Shown in pieces: positions 25,800 to 33,981 of a stretch of DNA of 61,469 nucleotides; the first letter of the stretch is position 1, and the number at the start of each line of letters is the position of its first letter. Location of the stretch: the NCBI GenBank assembly GCA_023667345.1, contig JAMPAF010000009.1, positions 1-61,469 on the forward strand, read 5' to 3'. The stretch comes from Clostridiales bacterium. GTDB taxonomy: Bacteria; Bacillota; Clostridia; Christensenellales; Borkfalkiaceae. Under the pieces are notes generated by a model. The model was not told the origin of the DNA, did not search any database, and saw only the letters and a program-made list of their open reading frames with translations. Position numbers and translations under genes: made by a program.

Positions 25800-26030
25800 T
25801 TAAAGCGACGAGTGTATCGTTCTCGAAATGACGTCGTCCTGCTGTTCCTTGGTCAATTTGTTGAAATTGACCGCGTAGCCCGATACCCTTATGGTGAGCT
25901 GGGGGTATTTTTCGGGGTGAGCCTGCGCGTCGAGAAGGGTTTCGCGGCTGAACACGTTTACGTTTAAGTGATGACCGCCGTCCGCGACGTACGCGTCTAA
26001 CATATTTACCAAATTATCTGCTCTTGACAT
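25800..26030 (-). CDS. Detached C-terminal glycyl-radical domain of pyruvate formate-lyase
   Basis: A 76-residue protein equivalent to the last part of Pfl[18 protein letters not shown] and the glycyl radical loop [12 protein letters not shown] are intact, the Gly being the radical site, and the expected C-terminal helix follows. GrcA/YfiD-type radical cofactors are longer and have their own N-terminus. Here the protein starts where the upstream 676-residue PFL body stops, with only a few residues missing between them. It has its own ATG and an AAGGAG Shine-Dalgarno, so it is a translated subunit rather than debris. It must complement the truncated PflB for activity. Confidence 0.88.
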   Translation of the reverse strand: MSRADNLVNMLDAYVADGGHHLNVNVFSRETLLDAQAHPEKYPQLTIRVSGYAVNFNKLTKEQQDDVISRTIHSSL

Positions 26031-26059
26031 TGTTTTCTCCTTGTTTTGTTTAATACGGA

Positions 26060-26229
26060 ATTATATACTCCCCCCTCACCGCTATGCGGAGCTCCCCCCC
26101 CTCTGAAAGAAGGGTGAGCCTCGGTATTCGCACAATCCAAGCCTTACCCCTTTTTAAGGGGGAAGGTGGCACCGTAGGTGACGAATGGGGGTTTAATTCT
26201 GAATTCTGAATTCTTAATTCTAAATTCTC
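26060..26229. repeat. Family A and family C repeats between the two PFL halves
   Basis: The gap holds CCCCCTCACCGCTATGCGG, AGGGGGAAGGTGGCACC and GTAGGTGACGAATGGGGG (family A blocks). TTCTGAATTCTGAATTC units (family C) then reach to the pflB stop codon. A TATAAT-like box lies at the edge nearest the small gene. Confidence 0.72.
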
Positions 26230-28260
26230 TCAGTCGTCTTTTCCCAGCGAGGCGGGGGTTACCGAGAAGGTGTTCGATATGCCGTCGCGCGAGTACTCGT
26301 AGGGAAGCTTTGCAACGCTCTCCAAAGAAGCCAACGCGCCGTTCTTATCCCTGCCGTGCATGGGGTTCGCGCCGGGCGCAAGCGGCGTTCCCGCTCTTCT
26401 GCCGTCGGGCGTGTTGCCCGTCTTTTTGCCGTAAACGACGTTTGAGGTTATGGTTAAAATGGACGTCGTGGGCACGCTTCCGCGGTAGGTATAGTGGCTC
26501 TTGACCTTGCTCATAAAGGTCTTGACGAGCCATACCGCAATCTTGTCAACTCTGTCGTCGTTGTTGCCGTACTGCGGATATTCGCCCTCTATTTTGTAAT
26601 CGACAACCAGCCCCTCGTCGTTGCGGACGGGATATACCTTGGCGTACTTTATCGCCGAAAGGCTGTCGACCGCGCACGAGAGCCCCGCAATGCCCGTCGC
26701 GAAGAAGCGGCGAACCTGCGTGTCGTGCAACGCCATCTCCAACGCCTCGTAGGAATATTTGTCGTGCATATAGTGGATAAGGTTTAAGGTGTTTACGTAC
26801 AGCCCCGCGAGCCAATCCATCATCTGGTCGTACTTCTTTACAACCTCGTTATAATCGAGAGGTCCGTCGCCCAAAATAGGCGCGTATTCGGGGGATACTT
26901 GCAGGTGTTTGCCCGTTTTTTTGTCGAGCGTGACCTCGTCCTTACCGCCGTTTATAGCATACAGAAGGCACTTTGCAAGGTTAGCCCTTGCGCCGAAGAA
27001 CTGCATATCCTTGCCGACGCGCATACAGCTTACGCAGCACGCAATGCAGTAGTCGTCGCCCATTTCGGGGCGCATCAAATCGTCGCTTTCGTACTGAATA
27101 GCCGAGGTTGCAATCGAGGTTTCGGCACAGAACTTTTTAAAGCCCGCGGGCAGATTTCTCGACCACAGCACCGTTAAATTGGGTTCTGGAGCGGGTCCCA
27201 AATTTGAGAGGGTGTGCAGAATTCTGAACGAGTTTTTGGTGACGAGCGTTCTGCCGTCCACGCCCATGCCGCCTATCGACTCGGTGACCCAGGTAGGGTC
27301 GCCCGAAAACAGCTCGTTATAGTCCTTTATGCGCATAAACTTTACGATGCGCAGTTTCATTACGAAGTGGTCGATAAGCTCCTGCGCCTCTTTTTCGGTG
27401 AGGGTGCCATTTTCCAAATCGCGCTCGATATAGATATCGAGGAACGTGGAATTTCTGCCTATCGACATAGCCGCGCCGTTCTGGTCCTTGACCGCCGCGA
27501 GATAGCCGAAGTACAGCCACTGAATGGCTTGCTGTGCGTTTTCGGCGGGCTTGGAGATATCGAAGCCGTACAGCGCCGCCATCTCTTTAAGCGCGCCGAG
27601 CGCCTTTATCTGCTCGGAAAGCTCCTCTCTGTCCCTCACCTTGTCGGGCGTCATATCGCCGTCCATCAAATCCTTGTCGCGCTGTTTGCGCCCGATGAGA
27701 TAGTCCACGCCGTATAAAGCTACTCTGCGGTAATCGCCCACAATTCTGCCCCTGCCGTACGTGTCGGGCAAGCCCGTCAGAATATGCGCGGTGCGGGCGC
27801 GGCGCATTTCGGGGGTGTACGCGTCGTATACGCCGTCGTTGTGCGTCTTGCGGTAGTGGGTGAAGATATATTTAATCTGCGGGTCGAGCTCGTAGCCGTA
27901 CATATTTAAAGCCTGCTCGCTCATTTTAATACCGCCGAATGGCTGCAAACCGCGCTTAAAGGGCTCGTCCGTCTGCAAACCGACTATCTTTTCGAGCTTT
28001 TTGTCGATATAGCCCGCGGGGTGGCTGGTGAGTGTGGAGACGACCTTCGTGTCGGCTTTTAAAACGCCGCCCGCCTTTCTTTCCTCTTCGGAAAGTTTTA
28101 AAACCTCTTTCCAAAGCTTTTCGGTCGCCTCGGTGGGTCCCTCTAAGAACGCGCCGTCGCCCTCGTACGGCTTATAGTTGTGCTGAATAAAGTCGCGTAC
28201 GTTTACCTCGTCGTCGCTCCATTTACCGGCGGTAAAACCTTCCCACTGCTTGAATTGCAT
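26230..28260 (-). CDS. pflB: Pyruvate formate-lyase body lacking its glycyl-radical domain
   Basis: Converts pyruvate and CoA to acetyl-CoA and formate under anaerobiosis. The 676 residues cover the PFL barrel: [25 protein letters not shown] and the catalytic cysteine pair in [10 protein letters not shown] (Cys-Cys). It stops at TPASLGKDD, whereas single-chain PFLs of about 745-760 residues run on into the glycyl-radical domain, which here is a separate gene at 25800. The split coincides with interspersed repeats. Not a frameshift: the 3' end has a clean TGA and the next gene its own start. Confidence 0.93.
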   Translation of the reverse strand: MQFKQWEGFTAGKWSDDEVNVRDFIQHNYKPYEGDGAFLEGPTEATEKLWKEVLKLSEEERKAGGVLKADTKVVSTLTSHPAGYIDKKLEKIVGLQTDEPFKRGLQPFGGIKMSEQALNMYGYELDPQIKYIFTHYRKTHNDGVYDAYTPEMRRARTAHILTGLPDTYGRGRIVGDYRRVALYGVDYLIGRKQRDKDLMDGDMTPDKVRDREELSEQIKALGALKEMAALYGFDISKPAENAQQAIQWLYFGYLAAVKDQNGAAMSIGRNSTFLDIYIERDLENGTLTEKEAQELIDHFVMKLRIVKFMRIKDYNELFSGDPTWVTESIGGMGVDGRTLVTKNSFRILHTLSNLGPAPEPNLTVLWSRNLPAGFKKFCAETSIATSAIQYESDDLMRPEMGDDYCIACCVSCMRVGKDMQFFGARANLAKCLLYAINGGKDEVTLDKKTGKHLQVSPEYAPILGDGPLDYNEVVKKYDQMMDWLAGLYVNTLNLIHYMHDKYSYEALEMALHDTQVRRFFATGIAGLSCAVDSLSAIKYAKVYPVRNDEGLVVDYKIEGEYPQYGNNDDRVDKIAVWLVKTFMSKVKSHYTYRGSVPTTSILTITSNVVYGKKTGNTPDGRRAGTPLAPGANPMHGRDKNGALASLESVAKLPYEYSRDGISNTFSVTPASLGKDD

Positions 28261-28294
28261 ATTTTTCTCCTATATGTAAGATAAACCTAAGTAA

Positions 28295-28474
28295 TGCAGA
28301 ATTCAGAATTAAGAATGTAGAATTGAGGTGTAAATAATCAACCTCTATCCCCTCTTCGAGGTACTCTTCGCAGACTACGTAATTCTGGATTGCCACGTCG
28401 CTACGCTCCTCGCAATGACGGTTACATTTGAGCGGACAATAATTCTTAATTCTTAATTCTTAATTCTTAATTAA
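28295..28474. repeat. Composite repeat: family C, family D, family C
   Basis: Family C GAATTC units (28295-28325 and 28440-28474) flank a family D unit (28338-28420) of the form ACCTCTATCCCCTCTTCGAG, then TACGTAATTCTGGATTGCC and CTCGCAATGACGG. The last bases overlap the stop codon of the thioredoxin-like gene. Confidence 0.7.
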
Positions 28475-28745
28475 TCTTCGCTTGTACCCAAAGTTCTAAA
28501 ATTTCGAGCGGCTGATAGCCCGCGCATTTGGCAATTTCTTTGCCGTCCTCCGCCAAAACTATCGACGGAATTTTCGTTATATTAAACCTTTCGACGATTT
28601 CGGGACAGCTCTGCAAGTCTATTTTAACGAATTTCAGCCCGTTATCCTCGGCGACCTTCCCGCAGTTTGGCATAACCGCAAGGCACGCGTCGCACCCCTC
28701 GCCGCTTATCTCGATAAGGCATTTTCCGCTTAAATCGTAGTTCAT
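28467..28745 (-). CDS. Thioredoxin-like protein
   Basis: A 92-residue thioredoxin fold. The redox motif is CDAC (GEGCDACLAVMPNCGKV), followed by VKIDLQSCPEI and the cis-Pro motif NITKIPSIVL. The order and length fit a minimal thioredoxin, but the active site is atypical and extra cysteines are present. It overlaps pflA by 4 nt, so it is in the pfl transcript and may act on the radical enzyme or its activase; this link is inference. Confidence 0.75.
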   Translation of the reverse strand: MNYDLSGKCLIEISGEGCDACLAVMPNCGKVAEDNGLKFVKIDLQSCPEIVERFNITKIPSIVLAEDGKEIAKCAGYQPLEILELWVQAKIN

Positions 28746-29461
28746 TTTTTTATCTCTAATATTCTCTTTGCGTTTAAAATCCGCTCTCTTGCGGGAGGCT
28801 CCATACCCTTTAACGGATAGTCGAGTCCGAGATTTTTGTACTTGACCTCGCCCATATTGTGGTAGGGCAGAACCTCCACCTTTTCAACCGTTTTAAGCGT
28901 TGAAATGAACTCGGCAAGGCGGTTTAAATATCCGTCGCTGTCGGTTATCCCCGTCACCAAAACGTGGCGCATCCACATCGGCTTGCCCATATCCGAAAGA
29001 TATTTTGCGAACGCGAGCACGCTTTTATTTGAGTGCGAAGTGAGTTTTTTATGCTCGTTTTCGTCGATATGCTTTATATCCAAAAGCACCAAATCGGTGA
29101 CGGACAACAGCCTGTCGAATTTGTGAGGATTTTCCGGGTCGAACAGTATTCCCGAGGTATCGAGCGCGGTGTGCACGCCGTGCGTTTTTAAAATTGCAAA
29201 CAGCCCGCGCACAAATTCCGCCTGCAACATTGGCTCGCCGCCCGAAACGGTGACGCCGCCCCCTCCCGTGAAATAGCTCTTGTATTTCAAAGCGGTTTGA
29301 GCGACCTCTTCGGCGGTGAAGCTTTTGCTGCCCCTACCCCAGGTGTCGGGGTTGTGGCAGTACAGACAGCGCATCGGGCACCCCTGCATAAAGACGACGA
29401 AGCGTATCCCCGGTCCGTCGACCGTGCCGAACGATTCAAACGAATGAATATTACCGTTCAC
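28742..29461 (-). CDS. pflA: Pyruvate formate-lyase activating enzyme (radical SAM)
   Basis: Generates the glycyl radical on PFL using SAM and a 4Fe-4S cluster. The cluster motif CPMRCLYC (CxxxCxxC) sits near the N-terminus, followed by TGGGGVTVSGGEPMLQ. The start at GTG 29461 is chosen because VNGNIHSFESFGTVDGPG aligns with the usual PflA N-terminus and GGAGG lies 5 nt upstream. A TTG at 29497 and a GTG at 29467 are alternatives. It is the first gene after the strong promoter at 29618-29646, followed by the thioredoxin-like gene and then pflB. Confidence 0.93.
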   Translation of the reverse strand: MNGNIHSFESFGTVDGPGIRFVVFMQGCPMRCLYCHNPDTWGRGSKSFTAEEVAQTALKYKSYFTGGGGVTVSGGEPMLQAEFVRGLFAILKTHGVHTALDTSGILFDPENPHKFDRLLSVTDLVLLDIKHIDENEHKKLTSHSNKSVLAFAKYLSDMGKPMWMRHVLVTGITDSDGYLNRLAEFISTLKTVEKVEVLPYHNMGEVKYKNLGLDYPLKGMEPPARERILNAKRILEIKK

Positions 29462-29617
29462 CTGCACCTCCGCCGCCTCCGCAAAAAAACAGGGCAATTT
29501 ACTTTTGAATTTAAGTAAATTTGCCCAGACGAACGGCGTTTATCTTAAAGACGCCGCTCCCCTGCGGTTTTCCGCAAAAATTTCGTCAGTTACGGCGCAC
29601 TCTCAATTTGTATTGTG

Positions 29618-29646
29618 ATTATATCACAGCGCAATATACTTGTCAA
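29618..29646 (-). promoter_or_regulatory. Consensus promoter of the pflA operon
   Basis: On the minus strand, perfect TTGACA (29646-29641), a 17-bp spacer and perfect TATAAT (29623-29618). The leader to pflA is about 150 nt. This is the best promoter match in the window. Confidence 0.8.
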
Positions 29647-29700
29647 CAATTTATTACAAAATATTGTAAAACATAAAAAGTTTTCACACAATATATTGTA

Positions 29701-30150
29701 TTATATAAAACTGTAAATCAACCCAACCAAAACACCCGAGAACACCCCGAAAACAATTATAGGTCCTGCCACCGTGAACATTTTCGCCGCCATGCCGTAT
29801 ATCCAGCCCTCGGTTTTAAACTCTATCGCGGGCGACGCAACCGAGTTTGCAAAGCCGGTAATGGGCACGATAGAGCCCGCGCCCGCGTGCCTGCCTATTC
29901 TGTCGTACACGCCGAGCCCCGTCAAAAGACAGCTTAAAAATATGAGTATCATCGAAACCGTGCCCGCGAGCACGTCGCCCGACAGCCCCGCAAACTCCAA
30001 CATAAAGCGGAAAAACTGACCTATACAGCAGATAAGCCCGCCCACGCCGAACGCCGAAAGGCAGTTTTTAAAGTGCTTGGATTTGGGCTCCTGCGTCTTG
30101 ATATATTGCAGGTAGTTGGCGTTGTAATTTTGCTTACTCTTTCCGGTCAT
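29701..30150 (-). CDS. spoVAC: Stage V sporulation protein AC
   Basis: About 149 residues with four hydrophobic segments. HFKNCLSAFGVGGLICCIGQ opens the first, and AGAGSIVPITGFANSVASPA is the highly conserved SpoVAC loop. The SpoVA channel moves dipicolinic acid into the forespore. The start at 30150 is supported by AAGGAGG. It is unusual that spoVAD and spoVAE do not follow. Confidence 0.9.
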   Translation of the reverse strand: MTGKSKQNYNANYLQYIKTQEPKSKHFKNCLSAFGVGGLICCIGQFFRFMLEFAGLSGDVLAGTVSMILIFLSCLLTGLGVYDRIGRHAGAGSIVPITGFANSVASPAIEFKTEGWIYGMAAKMFTVAGPIIVFGVFSGVLVGLIYSFI

Positions 30151-30229
30151 TTTTAATTCCGCCCTCCTTAACGCCGCGGTACAGCGTCTCCCGCTCATCG
30201 CGGCGGGATAAATCGTATTCCTTTCTCAT
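30134..30229 (-). CDS. Possible 31-residue small ORF between the SDR and spoVAC
   Basis: ATG 30229 overlaps the SDR stop as ATGA, and the frame ends with TAA inside the first codons of spoVAC. The peptide starts MRKEYDLSRRDERETLYRGV and is highly charged. The double overlap suggests translational coupling, but the frame may be fortuitous because the spoVAC Shine-Dalgarno lies within it. Confidence 0.3.
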   Translation of the reverse strand: MRKEYDLSRRDERETLYRGVKEGGIKNDRKE

Positions 30230-31041
30230 TGGTTATACATCTTCCCGTTCAGATAGTTGGTCACCTTTTCGGGCATAACGCGGGTTGCAAAGCGCGCCGC
30301 CGTTGTCTTTACGCCGCACGTCTTTATGATAGGCGGCTTTTCGGCGGCAAGCACCTTGCAGATATCTTCCGCCACGCGCGAGGGTTTCATACCGCTCTGC
30401 TCCATATTGTTGAGCGCTGCAACGGCGCGGTTTAACGACTTGCCGTACGTTCCGTTTTCTTCCTCGGGGTACACCTTGCGCTTGAACGAAAAGTTGGTCG
30501 CAGTGCCGCCGGGGAGCACCGCCGTAGCCGTTATGCCGTAGCCGTTCAGCTCGGTGTTCGCCTCGCGCGCGAGCATTTCCAAAGCCGCCTTAGAGCACGA
30601 ATAAAAGCTGTCGAAAACTACGGGCACATCGCCGCCGAGAGAGCCCACGAGCACGATTTTTCCGCCCCGCTTTTTCATATATGGAATGGCTGTCTGCACG
30701 GCTTTGAGCGCGCCGAAAAAGTTGACCTCGAAAAGGTATTTATAGTCGGTCTCTTTGGCGTACTCGATGGGCGCCGCCATCGAAAAGCCCGCGCAGTACA
30801 CAAGCGCGTTTAAGCCGTACTTTTCCGCCGCCGACGCGATTGCGGAAAAAGCCTCGCCGCCGCAGGTTACGTCGGCGCAGATATTGTGCACTTTGGCGTT
30901 GTTGCAAGCGCTTCTCGAAACGTTGGTTACTTCCCAGCCGCGGTTTACAAGGCGCACGCAAGTCTCGTAGCCTATGCCCGAACTGCCGCCCACCACCACA
31001 ACCGACGGTTTTACCGATTTACTCTTAGAAATGTTTTCCAT
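30226..31041 (-). CDS. SDR-family oxidoreductase
   Basis: A 271-residue short-chain dehydrogenase. VVGGSSGIGYETCVRL is the cofactor loop, LVYCAGFS stands in for the NNAG motif, and the catalytic YSCSKAA carries Tyr-x-x-x-Lys. The C-terminal extension with a cluster of basic residues resembles membrane-associated SDRs acting on lipid or sterol-like substrates. Substrate not predictable. Confidence 0.82.
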   Translation of the reverse strand: MENISKSKSVKPSVVVVGGSSGIGYETCVRLVNRGWEVTNVSRSACNNAKVHNICADVTCGGEAFSAIASAAEKYGLNALVYCAGFSMAAPIEYAKETDYKYLFEVNFFGALKAVQTAIPYMKKRGGKIVLVGSLGGDVPVVFDSFYSCSKAALEMLAREANTELNGYGITATAVLPGGTATNFSFKRKVYPEEENGTYGKSLNRAVAALNNMEQSGMKPSRVAEDICKVLAAEKPPIIKTCGVKTTAARFATRVMPEKVTNYLNGKMYNQ

Positions 31042-31139
31042 ACAACTATTGTGAGAAAGCGCCGCAAAAATTATGCGCCCCGCGGCAATAATCCGCTGAG
31101 CGCTTATTACAATGCTGTTTAAGACGTAAAGACAATTTT

Positions 31140-31575
31140 CCCCTCATCCGCCCTTCGGGCACCTTCCCCACCAAGGGGAAGGCTATATTGCGGAATATTG
31201 CACATCCCTCATTCGTCACCTACGGTGCCACTTTCCCCCATAAACGCAAGGGGAAGGCAAGGGTGTGGAATTGTCATTCTGCTCCGCACTTACACGGCAC
31301 GAAGTAGCGGAAAACGGTCACCGTCATTCTGCCCAGCCAAAGGTGGCACGCAGTAGCGAAAAGCGGTTGGCGTCATTCTGAGCGGAAAGCGGTACAGAAA
31401 AGTAAGTTGAAACGAAATGGCTTTCCCGCTTGCAGTCGAAGAATCTTTTTGCGCGCCTCGAAGAGGTATTTTCGCGCAAAACTAACCTTGCCGCATTACA
31501 ACGCTATTTAAGGCGAACACCCGCTAACTCCGTAATTCTGGATTGCCACGTCGCTAACGCTCCTCGCAATGACGC
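31140..31575. repeat. Composite of interspersed repeats A, E and D
   Basis: Three different repeat families stand head to tail in one gap, as also at 35700-36110 and 43836-44158. Shared blocks such as CGCATTACAACGCTATTTAA recur at 43929. Confidence 0.68.
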
Positions 31576-31616
31576 AAAGACATAGCGAGTTAATAATGTA
31601 CTTGCAAATTATTATA

Positions 31617-31662
31617 AAAGCCGCGCGGCGAGCAGAGACACCCTGCCCGCCGCGCGGCTTTA
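31617..31662 (-). terminator. Terminator of the EAL gene
   Basis: AAAGCCGCGCGGCG and CGCCGCGCGGCTTT are perfect 14-bp arms. On the minus strand the stem is followed by TTATAATAATTT. It lies downstream of the gene that ends at 31729. Confidence 0.6.
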
Positions 31663-31728
31663 TGTTTTGCTGATGTTGGTTGTAAATCGCACAAGCAATT
31701 AAAGGACTTGGCTGCCGCGACACGCGGT

Positions 31729-33717
31729 TTATGCCAACTGCTGACCTTCGTTGCCCGCTTGGATAAACTCCAAAAATTTGTCCTTCGGGATGGGGCGCGA
31801 ATAATAATAACCCTGCAAATAGTCGCAACCGAGCCCGATAAGCGCGTTTGCCATATCGAGCGTTTCGACGCCCTCCGCAACTATCCTCGTACCCAGACTG
31901 TGCAGCATAGGCATATAGTGCTGCAAGATAGGCTCATACTTTTTTGTGCTCATATACGCCCACACGAGCGATTTATCAAGCTTTACCACGTCGAACGGGA
32001 ATTTGATTAGATACTCGACCGAGGCAAAGCCCGTGCCGAAGTCGTCCAAAGATATTGTAAAGCCGTTGGAGTGAAGCTCGTTGAGCTTGCTCTGCAACAT
32101 TGCGTACGAGCCCGCCGACGCCGTTTCGGTAATTTCGAGGTTGACCATCGAGCGCGGCACGTCGTATTTTTCGAGCGTCTTTTCGATATCGCTTATTATT
32201 TCGGGGTGCATGCACTGGATGACCGAAAGGTTGATATCCACGAAGGTTATGCCGCGCTCTTTAAGCCGCTCCGACCTTATAAAACTACACACCTCTTCAA
32301 TGACGAATCTGCCCACCTCTATTATCTTGCCGTTCTGCTCGGCAATGGGGATAAACTCGTCGGGGCTGATAAAGCCCAAAGTTTCGTCCTTTAACCTTAT
32401 AAGCGCCTCGCACCCGCTGAACGTGTTGTCCTTTACGCAGTAAATAGGCTGATAATACACCTCGAATGTGCGGTTGTTTATGGCGTTCTGTATAGCGTAG
32501 TCTACAAGCTCGCGGCGGCGCGCCTTTGCGATTGCGTCCTTGTCCGCGATTATGACCTCTTCGGATACGTTTATGCTGTTGCGGTAGTACCTTATCAAAT
32601 CCTCTACTTCCGAAAGCTTGTCCGTAACCTCGGGCACGCTTATAACACACGCTAAGGCGGTTACGTGGAGTTCGGTTTCGTTTACGGATACGGGCTTATC
32701 GAATATGCCCCTGCAACGCTTCGCGAACTCTTCATAGTCATCATAACTGTCGAACATTACGGCAAAGCGCACGCCGCTCAGTCTGTATAAATGCTGATTT
32801 TTCGTCAACCGCGACATATATCTTTCGGCGACTTCCCTTATAACCTGATTGCCGCCGTTTAAGCCGAACGACGAGTTGACCACCGTCATATTGTTGATTT
32901 CCGTTGCGAAAATCCAGAAGGGGTTGCCCGCGTCCAGACGCATATGCCCGCGGCGGTTGAACGAGCGGGCGTTGAAAGCGCCGCTTGCCGCATCGAGCTC
33001 GTCCTCGGGGCGCTGCAAGGTTACGTAAATGAGAAGCACCGCGATTGCGAGCGCGAAGTTACTTATCTGTACGGAGAAATTAAATCTGCGGACTATAAAC
33101 TGAATGAGTACCGCAACCATATTGAATACGGCAAAGAAGTATATGTTGAGCCGACTTGCCGCGCTCAGCTTCCTGTGCTGGACTATTCCTATCGAAAGCG
33201 AGAAAGCAAGAGCGACAAACTGCACGCCGTAAATTATGCCCTCGTATGCGTTCTTTAAATAATCCGCAACGTTATTATGACCGTATTTGAACACGCAGAC
33301 CGCGGCAAACGTGACGCCCGCGAGAGAGAGCGCAAACAACAGGTTTGCAATAACATAGCTCCAACGGGGTATTTTGGCGTTTTCGTAAATGACCGCGACT
33401 GCGTACACCACAAACACCACGCCCGCAAGATTGAAGCAGAGATAATTAACCGTAATTAAAATATTGCCGAGCCATACGGGACAGCCCGTGACGCTGAGCG
33501 CAATTACCGCAATAAAGTCGAGCGCGGAAGATGCGACCGTGCAGATTGCGAGCGTTAAGAAAAGCATCGTTTTTCTGCCGTGTATCTTTTTACTGATTAT
33601 GTAGTTTATCAGCACGACTATGCTAAGTATCAGCGCGCACAAATCGAAGCTGGCGTAAATAAAGTTTTGCGGTTTCACGGAATAATTACCACCATTTGAC
33701 ATTATGTCGGCGAACAT
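31729..33717 (-). CDS. Membrane EAL-domain c-di-GMP phosphodiesterase with degenerate GGDEF
   Basis: A 662-residue protein. The N-terminal seven or so hydrophobic helices (about 20-235) resemble a 7TM sensor, followed by a GGDEF-like domain (about 260-390). Its active site reads SGVRF, so cyclase activity is unlikely. The C-terminal EAL domain (about 410-655) has EALIRL, VDINLSV, LEITET, DDFGTG, VKLDK and AEGVE, all catalytic positions intact. It should hydrolyse c-di-GMP in response to a membrane signal. GGAAGGAGGG Shine-Dalgarno. Confidence 0.9.
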   Translation of the reverse strand: MFADIMSNGGNYSVKPQNFIYASFDLCALILSIVVLINYIISKKIHGRKTMLFLTLAICTVASSALDFIAVIALSVTGCPVWLGNILITVNYLCFNLAGVVFVVYAVAVIYENAKIPRWSYVIANLLFALSLAGVTFAAVCVFKYGHNNVADYLKNAYEGIIYGVQFVALAFSLSIGIVQHRKLSAASRLNIYFFAVFNMVAVLIQFIVRRFNFSVQISNFALAIAVLLIYVTLQRPEDELDAASGAFNARSFNRRGHMRLDAGNPFWIFATEINNMTVVNSSFGLNGGNQVIREVAERYMSRLTKNQHLYRLSGVRFAVMFDSYDDYEEFAKRCRGIFDKPVSVNETELHVTALACVISVPEVTDKLSEVEDLIRYYRNSINVSEEVIIADKDAIAKARRRELVDYAIQNAINNRTFEVYYQPIYCVKDNTFSGCEALIRLKDETLGFISPDEFIPIAEQNGKIIEVGRFVIEEVCSFIRSERLKERGITFVDINLSVIQCMHPEIISDIEKTLEKYDVPRSMVNLEITETASAGSYAMLQSKLNELHSNGFTISLDDFGTGFASVEYLIKFPFDVVKLDKSLVWAYMSTKKYEPILQHYMPMLHSLGTRIVAEGVETLDMANALIGLGCDYLQGYYYSRPIPKDKFLEFIQAGNEGQQLA

Positions 33718-33748
33718 AACGCTTACGCCCTCCTTCCGATTTTATATT

Positions 33749-33778
33749 ATTGTATAACACAATTAAAATTTCGGGCAA
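33749..33778 (-). promoter_or_regulatory. Promoter of the EAL gene
   Basis: On the minus strand TTGCCC (33778-33773), 18 bp, TACAAT (33754-33749). It lies just upstream of the Shine-Dalgarno of the gene starting at 33717. Confidence 0.45.
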
Positions 33779-33981
33779 ACAAAAACGTTACGTTCGGAAA
33801 TTTTTCATTTTTTCGGCAAATTAACACTGCCTTATTAGTCATTAATTACAATCTTAAACATTTCGGCAACCGTTTTAACGGTTTTATTTTTGTTAATTTG
33901 AAAAATAATTTCGTAATTTCGCCAAACTAACAAAAACCGTGAAAAAAATTAACAAATTCACACATATTTTAAGCGTGAATT

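Larger units (their letters stand above)
31042..31728. other. Repeat-filled intergenic region
   Basis: No credible gene. It contains family A (31140-31255), family E (about 31340-31495, TCATTCTGAGCGGAAAGCGG through CAGTCGAAGAATCTTTTTGC), family D (31530-31575) and a terminator hairpin (31617-31662). Confidence 0.55.

Noticed and set aside
25800-26030. Small gene taken as an ordinary GrcA/YfiD radical cofactor beside an intact pflB
   Set aside because: The neighbouring pflB lacks its own glycyl-radical domain, and the small protein lacks the GrcA N-terminal part, so a split PFL explains the pair better.
31508-31880. Two overlapping frames of about 100 codons near the EAL gene end
   Set aside because: They consist of repeat sequence and shadow frames of the EAL domain.
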